Assembly: GCA_015064485.1 (NCBI GenBank)
Contig: SVSD01000005.1
Location: 1-64,000 of the forward strand
DNA: 64,000 nucleotides
Reading direction: 5' to 3'
Origin: Oscillospiraceae bacterium
GTDB taxonomy: Bacteria; Bacillota; Clostridia; Oscillospirales; CAG-382
Part shown: piece after piece, positions 53,730 through 59,901 of the stretch
Layout: the number at the start of each line of letters is the position of its first letter
Numbering within the stretch: position 1 is the stretch's first letter
Notes under the pieces: generated by a model
The model's input: the letters and a program-made list of their open reading frames with translations, nothing else
Databases searched by the model: none
What the model was told of the DNA's origin: nothing
Program-made: the position numbers and the translations under genes

Positions 53730-54350
53730 TTATTTTTTTCGTTTGAAAAGTTCGAGTATATACAAACCATATTCGTATTCTTTGCTTTCGGAACAAATCA
53801 TTTTGGCTGTGTTTTCGCTTATTCCGGCACTTTTAAGCTTTTTGTCAACATCTGTCGCCATTGAATTGCAGACTGTGGGATATAACACACACCACCAGTT
53901 TTTCCCTTCCCCGCTTCCAAGTGTGATTTTTAAAGACTTATAATCTCCGGACGGAAAAGCAAATCCTTCGTAATACCTTACGGGATAGTATTCGTTTTCA
54001 AAGAAAACTTGGGTTTTATAAGTATATCCGAGTTCTGAAACAGTATCTTTTACTTTGTTTTCAATGTTTTGAAGATTGTTTTTGATAATAATATCTGCCT
54101 CATCCTTATTTTCGGCTTCTGATACAAGAGTATAAATATAATCTTTTACGCCGTCGCGAACTGCAAGCTTTGCTTTTTGGTCTTTTTCGCTGTCCGAATC
54201 TGCAAGTATATGAAGTCTTATCACATTATCATACAATTCACTGTCAAAAGAATTTTGCATATTCTGAAGAGTGACAGCGTAAGTAAAAACAAACGCAGAA
54301 ACAAGTGAAACTGTGATATAAACCGATATTTTAATAAATTTTCTTTTCAT
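53730..54350 (-). CDS. spoIIR: Stage II sporulation protein R
   Basis: A 206-residue secreted signalling protein with an N-terminal membrane helix (about 8-28). The family motifs VIRLHILADSDSEKDQ, KLAVRDGVKDYIY, FPSGDYKSLKITLG and GEGKNWWCVLYP are all present. SpoIIR is made in the forespore and activates SpoIIGA to process pro-sigma-E in the mother cell. ATG 54350 follows GGAGG. Its placement within an ispE-spoIIR-addBA run implies it may also be read from a vegetative upstream promoter; I found no clear sigma-F promoter in the 53-bp gap. Confidence 0.95.
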   Translation of the reverse strand: MKRKFIKISVYITVSLVSAFVFTYAVTLQNMQNSFDSELYDNVIRLHILADSDSEKDQKAKLAVRDGVKDYIYTLVSEAENKDEADIIIKNNLQNIENKVKDTVSELGYTYKTQVFFENEYYPVRYYEGFAFPSGDYKSLKITLGSGEGKNWWCVLYPTVCNSMATDVDKKLKSAGISENTAKMICSESKEYEYGLYILELFKRKK

Positions 54351-54403
54351 TTTTGTCCTCCGACATTTTGTAGTTACATCGGTTATGGACAAAAAAACAG
54401 ATT

Positions 54404-55270
54404 TTATTCAATTACGGTTGCACATTTATAACACTTTTTGAATTTTTCAGACAATTCAGCGAAGCACAAGTTGAGATCATCCTCGTTTTCAAAAATTCCG
54501 TATACAGACGATCCGCTTCCCGACATCTGCGATGCAAGAGCACCGGATTTTTTCATTGTATCCTTAATTAAAGTTATATCGGGACAAGCCTTTTCGCAAA
54601 TAGGTGCAAAGGAATTCACAGTAAAATCATAAATATTTTCCTGCTTATTATTATTTAAAAGATTTTTCACTTGTTCCGAAGGATTTCCGTCATAAAGAAT
54701 CGGCGAATCATCAAAGGCTCTGTAAATTTCCGATGTTTTCATACCGTGATCCGGTACACAGATAAGAATATATTTACCGTCAAAAGGGGCGCATTTTTCA
54801 AGAACTATTCCTCTGTCGGTACAAAGCGCACAAATATACTTCCCAAGACAGAAGTTTATGTCAGATCCAAGCGATGCCGCGATCTCCTCTACCTTTTCGT
54901 ATCCTATCCCGCCGTAGGTTTCATACAAATAATCAAGAACACATGCGCAGTCGGCGCTTCCGCCGGCAAGTCCTGCTTTATCGGGAATATGTTTGTCTAT
55001 ATGTATCTTGACACCAAAGGATTTTCCCTGCTCTTTTTTATACATATCAAGATACTTCACAGCCGCCTTATATGCAAGATTATCCTCGGGGGCACATACA
55101 TCAACATTACAGGTAAGTACAATTTTATCGTCCTCGTTTTTTTCGAAGTTCAAACTATCGCAAAGAGTAACCTTTTGCATAACAGATCGGATATTATGAT
55201 ATCCGTCTTCCCTTTTTTCTCTGATTTCAAGGGTGAGATTGATTTTTGCGTATGCATTTTTTGTAGTCAT
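54404..55270 (-). CDS. ispE: 4-diphosphocytidyl-2-C-methyl-D-erythritol kinase
   Basis: A 288-residue GHMP kinase of the MEP isoprenoid pathway. The N-terminal AYAKINLTLEI and the glycine-rich GLAGGSADCA motif (about 95-105), together with QMSGSGSSVYGIF near the C terminus, match IspE. GAGG precedes the ATG. It lies 9 nt after the DUF362 gene. Confidence 0.95.
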   Translation of the reverse strand: MTTKNAYAKINLTLEIREKREDGYHNIRSVMQKVTLCDSLNFEKNEDDKIVLTCNVDVCAPEDNLAYKAAVKYLDMYKKEQGKSFGVKIHIDKHIPDKAGLAGGSADCACVLDYLYETYGGIGYEKVEEIAASLGSDINFCLGKYICALCTDRGIVLEKCAPFDGKYILICVPDHGMKTSEIYRAFDDSPILYDGNPSEQVKNLLNNNKQENIYDFTVNSFAPICEKACPDITLIKDTMKKSGALASQMSGSGSSVYGIFENEDDLNLCFAELSEKFKKCYKCATVIE

Positions 55271-55279
55271 ATCAGTTCC

Positions 55280-56425
55280 TCATAATTTCATAACAAGATT
55301 TTGTTTTATACTTACCGCCTTCATAGGGCAAAGTTCCTGACAGCAATAACATTTTATACATTTATCATAGTTTATAACGGCTTTTTTGTTGACTATATCA
55401 ATAGTTTCCTGCGGACAGCATCTTGCACATTCGCCGCATCCTATGCATTTTTTCTTGATAATAACAGGTCTTGGTTCAAGCCATTTACGAAGTCTTCCAC
55501 CGAAAAGATTGGGAAGCTGCTTTATGACGCCTCCTGCACTGCTGTCGGGCCTTTTGAAATTTGATACATAGCTTTCGATATTTTCACCGACAATTTTAAT
55601 TTCTGTAATATCCTCCGGGCAAAGCCCCATATCGATACAATTTTTTACTGTCAAAACTTCTTCTTTTCTGAAGCCCATTATGTGGCAGGCAACTCTGTCG
55701 AGAACATAGGGATTCGAAGAAGACATAACAAGCCCCACTTTTTTAAGTGTTCCGCCGGCAGGTCCGTTTCCTTCCATAGCGATTATTGCGTCAATTATGC
55801 TGACACACGGTTTTACTGTTTTACACAAATCTATAAGATATCTGGAAAAGTCCTTTTGATCGGGGAATCTTGCATGTTGCTCCGCTTTCATAAGTCCGGG
55901 AATTGAACCGTACATATTCTTTACGGCAGCCGACATATTGCAGAGTGAATGAGTTTTTAATCGGCAGAGATTTACTATAAAATCAGCCTTGGCAAGCGGA
56001 TTTATTATCGAAAACGATTTTGACATAACACCTTCCGAATTAAACATTTCGGTATGCCCCATATCAAAGTTTACGGAAGCACCCGTCATATCCGCAGCAT
56101 CCTTCATACCGCAGACCGAATATATTCCGTTTATTGAAGATGTATTATATACTCCTCCGGGACTGTCACATATTATAACTTTTGCGCCCTTCCCTATAAA
56201 ATACTCAGCACAAGATCTTACAAAAACAGGGTTTGTTGTAATTCCAGCATCCGGACTTCTTTTAGCAAGAAGATTGGGTTTAAGAACAACATTTTTATCT
56301 GTGAAATCAAACTCATCATAGCAATCAGAAATAATCATATCAAGATGCTCAAAAATCACATTTTTAACATTTTCATATTCATAGCTTTCGCATTTTGAAG
56401 AATAAACCTTATAGTTTCCCGACAT
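55280..56425 (-). CDS. DUF362 protein with two 4Fe-4S clusters
   Basis: A 381-residue iron-sulphur protein. Residues about 1-290 are a DUF362 domain (VVLKPNLLAKRSPDAGITTNP, DSPGG, CRLKTH); residues about 320-375 are a ferredoxin domain with CIGCGECARCCP and CIKCYCCQELCP. DUF362 proteins are frequent in anaerobes and their reaction is mostly unknown. The start region is noteworthy: its ribosome binding site (GGGAG) is inside a 14-bp hairpin (see 56433-56472). Confidence 0.88.
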   Translation of the reverse strand: MSGNYKVYSSKCESYEYENVKNVIFEHLDMIISDCYDEFDFTDKNVVLKPNLLAKRSPDAGITTNPVFVRSCAEYFIGKGAKVIICDSPGGVYNTSSINGIYSVCGMKDAADMTGASVNFDMGHTEMFNSEGVMSKSFSIINPLAKADFIVNLCRLKTHSLCNMSAAVKNMYGSIPGLMKAEQHARFPDQKDFSRYLIDLCKTVKPCVSIIDAIIAMEGNGPAGGTLKKVGLVMSSSNPYVLDRVACHIMGFRKEEVLTVKNCIDMGLCPEDITEIKIVGENIESYVSNFKRPDSSAGGVIKQLPNLFGGRLRKWLEPRPVIIKKKCIGCGECARCCPQETIDIVNKKAVINYDKCIKCYCCQELCPMKAVSIKQNLVMKL

Positions 56426-56432
56426 AAAAGAA

Positions 56433-56472
56433 CTCCCAAATGTGTTTTTTATTATTTTAACACATTTGAGAG
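56433..56472 (-). promoter_or_regulatory. Hairpin covering the DUF362 ribosome binding site; terminator or switch
   Basis: Minus-strand arms CTCTCAAATGTGTT and AACACATTTGGGAG form 14 pairs (one G-U) with a 12-base A/U loop. The second arm contains the GGGAG that precedes ATG 56425, followed by UUCUUUU. It could end transcription of the upstream peptide cluster, hide the ribosome binding site, or both. Confidence 0.65.
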
Positions 56473-56522
56473 AAAAAAGAAAGTATATTACCTAAAATAT
56501 TATATAATTATTTGAGAAGAAG

Positions 56523-56696
56523 TCAAAGATCGTCCGCATCCTGTACCGGCTTTTCGTTTTTTTCGACCGCAACTCCGGTATAGCTTCCAAGCGGATCTGA
56601 AATTATGCCGTCATTTTTATTTGTATCTTTGTCATCTAAAATATATTCGGTTTTTTTCAGGCACTTTTTTGAACATTTTCTATTTTCGTTTCGCAT
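56523..56696 (-). CDS. Small peptide (57 residues) with conserved-looking acidic tail
   Basis: A 57-residue peptide. The N-terminal third is basic with two Cys (residues 8 and 12); the C-terminal part reads SDPLGSYTGVAVEKNEKP followed by VQDADDL. A strong AAAGGAG lies just upstream of ATG 56696, which argues it is really translated. I recall similar GSYTG...PVQDADDL tails in other clostridial small proteins, but this is memory and not a search. It is the last gene of a cluster with a PqqD-like protein, an HPr-kinase-like protein and a peptidase, so it could be their substrate. No function is known. Confidence 0.7.
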   Translation of the reverse strand: MRNENRKCSKKCLKKTEYILDDKDTNKNDGIISDPLGSYTGVAVEKNEKPVQDADDL

Positions 56697-56762
56697 ATAT
56701 TATCTCCTTTCAATAACTATTGTTTCTTGAAAGAAAAAAATAATACAAAACCTGCAAAAACC

Positions 56763-57254
56763 TCATCTGTTTTTAAAAAATAGCTTTTTGAAAACAGATT
56801 TTACTCTTAAAAACAGGCATCTTAACGGAAACAGTCTGCAATAAAAGAAAACATAGACCTTATACGAAAAAGATCTTTTGACATCTATTGTCTTACCGTT
56901 TCTGATTATTTTTGAAACGACTGCTATGATATCGCCGTCATTTATTCCCGATTCTTTTATAAACTGATTGTCACCGCACAAAACATATCCGTTTTTATCA
57001 AATGAAACGACTCTGTGAAGAACGAATTTACCGTCTTTCCTTTTGTATAACGGTATATCAAATCGTTTAAGAGGAATATCAGCCTTTACAAGAACAACCG
57101 TATCTTTGCGGTTTCTCAAAAGCGGCTTCATACTTGTCCCCGCGGTTATAAGACTGAATTGCCCTCCGCTGTTGACAGTTTCTCTAATAATATCCTCGGT
57201 TTCCGAAAGAGCTGCTACGATTTTTTTCTTATTATCGTTTGAATTGTTACTCAA
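56763..57254 (-). CDS. S24/S26-family peptidase (signal-peptidase-like)
   Basis: A 163-residue protein of the S24/S26 (LexA/signal peptidase) fold. The catalytic Ser41 is in TAGTSMKPLLR and a conserved LHRVV follows at about residue 80; a His there, rather than Lys, is like the SipW/archaeal signal peptidase type. GDNQF matches the later conserved box. No N-terminal membrane anchor is present; a hydrophobic basic tail (about 133-160) may attach it to the membrane. TTG 57254 overlaps the pqqD-like stop, with AAGGAG 11 nt upstream. Confidence 0.82.
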   Translation of the reverse strand: MSNNSNDNKKKIVAALSETEDIIRETVNSGGQFSLITAGTSMKPLLRNRKDTVVLVKADIPLKRFDIPLYKRKDGKFVLHRVVSFDKNGYVLCGDNQFIKESGINDGDIIAVVSKIIRNGKTIDVKRSFSYKVYVFFYCRLFPLRCLFLRVKSVFKKLFFKNR

Positions 57255-57510
57255 TTATACCGGCACTCCTTGCTTTATCAAGAAAAGCTTCGATATCGCG
57301 TCTTGCTGTTTCTTCATCAATATCATATTTTTCGATCATTGCACAAACAAGCTCCTCGGGAGTTGTTTCTTTTTCAAGAAGCGACCACAAAAACGAAGCC
57401 GAACCGTTCAAAGTTATCATTGCGTTAAAATTCAATGATGCTTCGCCGACAGCAACAACTATATCAACACCGCCAACATTCTTTTTCAAAAAACCTTCTT
57501 TGATTTTCAT
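57247..57510 (-). CDS. PqqD-family peptide-binding protein
   Basis: An 87-residue PqqD-like protein (RiPP recognition element fold). The family pattern is visible: LN..A..LW.LLE..TT.EEL...MIEKYDIDEETA..DI..FL...R..GIIE. PqqD-type domains bind leader peptides and present them to modifying enzymes. Here the neighbours are an HPr-kinase-like protein and a peptidase rather than a radical SAM enzyme. AAAGGAG precedes ATG 57510. Confidence 0.88.
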   Translation of the reverse strand: MKIKEGFLKKNVGGVDIVVAVGEASLNFNAMITLNGSASFLWSLLEKETTPEELVCAMIEKYDIDEETARRDIEAFLDKARSAGIIE

Positions 57511-57529
57511 AAAATCTCTCCTTTGAAAG

Positions 57530-58240
57530 TCAGTTTACATCGTTCATTCCGTTATAGGAAGTAATAACCGCATCGTCTTCCATATTGCAGTACAAGGAAT
57601 ATACATTCACATTTGCGAAAATCTTGTCAAGCAATTCAAGTACCTTTATCATCTGTTCCTTATTACGAGGTCTGAAAGTCTGGTTTAAAATCTTAGGTAA
57701 AGCCTGTGCCGCTTCCATTTTATGTATGTGATTTTTTGTATCTCTCGATAAAATACATATTCCCTTTACAGGTACACAAACATCAGAATTAAGGTCGGTT
57801 TTTCCTGAAAAAGGGGTTCCGCAGGCATATACCTTGCCGTCAATTATGCGAAGAGCGGGTTTGTCATCGTTTATAAAAGTAAGCCTGTCCCCGAAATGTT
57901 TTTTCCAAAGAGAAGTGTGTGTACTTTTACCGGTGCCGCAGGGGGCGGAAAACAAGTATGCATATCCATCTACCGCAACACACGAAGAATGAAGCAAAAT
58001 AGCATCAAAATCCGGCAATTTCTGATAAAAATCAAGCCCGAACAAAAGGTATTCACATTCATCTATTGTAAGATGCGGATTTTGTTTTTTCAACAATCCG
58101 ATCATTTCATCCGAAACCTGAATTGTTATATCGGGTTCTTTTTCGCTGTCTGTAAGATAATTCTCACTTCTGCTTTTCAGAAGTTCGAAATTTGGCTGCA
58201 TTTCGACAATAAGTCCTGCGATTTTATATTTATTCATCAT
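57530..58240 (-). CDS. HPr-kinase/phosphorylase-like protein
   Basis: A 236-residue protein related to the kinase domain of HPr kinase (HprK). The Walker A loop SAPCGTGKSTH spans about residues 98-107, FINDDKPALR supplies the catalytic acidic pair and GTPFSGKTDLN is a later conserved segment. The N-terminal HprK domain is replaced by an unrelated 80-residue region. HprK-like kinases without HPr are known beside PqqD-like proteins in other bacteria (the HPr-rel-A type systems) and in some lasso peptide clusters, where they phosphorylate the peptide. GAGG lies within the end of the VanZ gene; the two overlap by 11 nt. Confidence 0.85.
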   Translation of the reverse strand: MMNKYKIAGLIVEMQPNFELLKSRSENYLTDSEKEPDITIQVSDEMIGLLKKQNPHLTIDECEYLLFGLDFYQKLPDFDAILLHSSCVAVDGYAYLFSAPCGTGKSTHTSLWKKHFGDRLTFINDDKPALRIIDGKVYACGTPFSGKTDLNSDVCVPVKGICILSRDTKNHIHKMEAAQALPKILNQTFRPRNKEQMIKVLELLDKIFANVNVYSLYCNMEDDAVITSYNGMNDVN

Positions 58241-58721
58241 TACCTCTTATGCTTTTGATTTTTAAGAAAATAAGTTTTAACGATACCACAACAATAATAA
58301 GAAAAACTGCTCCGCCGGTATCAATTAAAACATCCGTAAAACGGCACGCCCGACCGGGTACAAAATACTGTATTATCTCGTCGGTACAGGCAACAAAGAA
58401 AGCTGCTGTCACCGGCAAAAAATATCTCAAAAAGCTTTTCAGATTCCAAGCCCAAAACGAAAGAAATGCAAAAAGCGAAAGAACCGCAAATTCCGAAAAA
58501 TGGGCCAGCTTCCGTATAAAATTATTTATTATGCTGATTTCAGCTTTGCTTTTACTTTCTAAATCTTCCCTCAGGACTTTTTCGATTATTATTTCAACAA
58601 CATCATAACTTTTATCGTTGGATTCACTTGCGGTTTCGGCAGAATTTGAAAAGATGAAAAAAATCCAGAAGACCGACAGAAGACTTAATACCACTGCCAG
58701 AACTTTTCTGTTTAATGTCAT
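58230..58721 (-). CDS. VanZ-like membrane protein
   Basis: A 163-residue VanZ-family membrane protein with four helices (about 8-25, 74-92, 97-116 and 130-152). The conserved VanZ segments RKLAHFSEFAVLS, ACTDEIIQYFVPGRACRFTDVLIDTGG are present in outline. VanZ proteins affect teicoplanin resistance and cell-envelope lipids; the reaction is not established. ATG 58721 follows AAGAGG and overlaps the phosphatase stop by 4 nt. Confidence 0.88.
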   Translation of the reverse strand: MTLNRKVLAVVLSLLSVFWIFFIFSNSAETASESNDKSYDVVEIIIEKVLREDLESKSKAEISIINNFIRKLAHFSEFAVLSLFAFLSFWAWNLKSFLRYFLPVTAAFFVACTDEIIQYFVPGRACRFTDVLIDTGGAVFLIIVVVSLKLIFLKIKSIRGNDE

Positions 58722-59434
58722 AATATGACCTCTTGGCAATGCATCATTCTTTCAAAAACAACAGGTAGCAATGCTTTTTCAAGATATTTTATACCCTTTT
58801 CGGAATGAAAAAGCCTTATATCGGGTTCGTGAATATCTGTACCGAAAATAACATTAACTCCGTTATCAAGCAGTCTTCTGAGAAAAAGCTTTGTTTTCAA
58901 ATGAGTTAATGAATACAGATTAATCTGGAACATTATGTCATCGATATTTGACAGCTCCCTAAATTCCCGGAAAGTCATATACGGCAGATACCTTTCCGCA
59001 TGAGCAAGAATTATCTTTACACCGTGCCGGTGGCCTATATCATAAAACTCTTCAACAGTTTTCATTGAGAACCTTTTCATCGGAAGCTCTATGAGTACCT
59101 TGTCTGTTCCCGAAATTGTAAGCTTTGAAAGGTCGCATCTTTTTGATATTCCCGTTTCATATGCAATTTCTGCGCCGGGGAAAACTTTAAATCCGTCGGG
59201 AAAAGGCGTATTAAAAAAGGAAATATCCCGTCGGGATATGAAATCTTCAACAGTTTCTTCGTAAAAGTAAAAATGAGGTGTCGCATAGCAGGATGAAAAC
59301 CCCAAGGCTTTTAAAGACTCGGCTATACCAAACGCAGTTGCAGCATCTTTTGCCCCGTGATCTACTCCGGGCAAAATATGACAATGCGCATCAATATATT
59401 CAGTTTTCTTAATAAAAGCAGTTTGATTATTCAT
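58718..59434 (-). CDS. PHP-family protein tyrosine phosphatase (CpsB/YwqE-like)
   Basis: A 238-residue PHP-domain enzyme. The metal-binding motif DAHCHILPGVDHGAKD (His17 and His19) is the CpsB/YwqE signature with His in place of the second Asp of the usual VDDG; ATPHFY, GAEIAYE, HAERY and FGTDIHEP supply the other ligands. Such enzymes dephosphorylate tyrosine kinases of capsule synthesis, but no kinase is nearby, so the substrate may be different here. ATG 59434 is preferred; GTG 59446 is in frame. It heads the peptide cluster. Confidence 0.85.
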   Translation of the reverse strand: MNNQTAFIKKTEYIDAHCHILPGVDHGAKDAATAFGIAESLKALGFSSCYATPHFYFYEETVEDFISRRDISFFNTPFPDGFKVFPGAEIAYETGISKRCDLSKLTISGTDKVLIELPMKRFSMKTVEEFYDIGHRHGVKIILAHAERYLPYMTFREFRELSNIDDIMFQINLYSLTHLKTKLFLRRLLDNGVNVIFGTDIHEPDIRLFHSEKGIKYLEKALLPVVFERMMHCQEVIL

Positions 59435-59498
59435 TAAACCGATCACTTTCTTATTTACTTTTAATCAGAAATACCCTAATTTAATGCATATATATTAT

Positions 59499-59527
59499 AT
59501 ATTACATATAATATGCACAAAAGTCAA
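59499..59527 (-). promoter_or_regulatory. Possible promoter of the PHP-VanZ-HprK-PqqD cluster
   Basis: Minus-strand TTGACT (59527-59522) and TAATAT (59504-59499) are 17 bp apart, about 60 bp before the first gene. The area is an AT-rich run, so the -10 call is tentative. Confidence 0.4.
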
Positions 59528-59577
59528 GTTATTTTGCTTTCTGTTTACAATTTAATTATAAATAGTGTCAAAAAAGC

Positions 59578-59606
59578 TTGACAAAGAAAACTTTTGGTGT
59601 TATAAT
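59578..59606 (+). promoter_or_regulatory. Promoter of the T-box leader
   Basis: TTGACA (59578-59583) and TATAAT (59601-59606) with exactly 17 bp between; a near-consensus sigma-A promoter that starts the leader RNA at about 59613. Confidence 0.88.
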
Positions 59607-59611
59607 AGTAA

Positions 59612-59882
59612 TGTTTTTTAAAGGCGTTGACGAAGAGTAAATGTAATCGAAGCCTCAAGAGAAATGGCGGTTGGTGCGAGCCATAGGTATAATTTACATT
59701 TTTGTAGCTTCCGAGCCGGGAGGAAGAAAAGATTTTTGAGTAGACCCTCCCCGAGACAACTGCGTTAGTGTTAAAGGGATTGCTTGATCCTGAAGAGGCA
59801 GACTTTTCTGCAATTTGAGTGGTACCGCGGGTATTATGTACTCGTCTCAAAGTAAATTACACTTTGGGACGATATTTTTTTG
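59612..59882 (+). promoter_or_regulatory. T-box riboswitch
   Basis: The leader has all T-box landmarks. The Stem I 5' strand carries the AGTA loop-E element (59636-59639); its helix AAATGTAA (59639-59646) pairs with TTACATTT (59694-59701), and GAAG (59632-59635) with CTTC (59708-59711). A distal GGTTGGTGCGAGCC apex, the antiterminator GAGTGGTACCGCGG (59817-59830), and a terminator with arms CGTCTCAAAGT (59843-59853) and ACTTTGGGACG (59861-59871) plus a T-run follow. The specifier loop 3' strand reads TTTGTAG (59701-59707); TGT (Cys) or GTA (Val) are the readings that best fit a following purine, but I cannot fix the codon. Uncharged tRNA would turn on the acyl-CoA synthetase gene. Confidence 0.92.
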
Positions 59883-59901
59883 TCCCGCAACGGAGGTTAT
59901 T

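Noticed and set aside
58718-59434. PHP protein considered as the missing histidinol phosphatase (HisK).
   Set aside because: Its HCHILPGVD signature is that of CpsB/YwqE tyrosine phosphatases, and it lies far from the his operon, in a different cluster.
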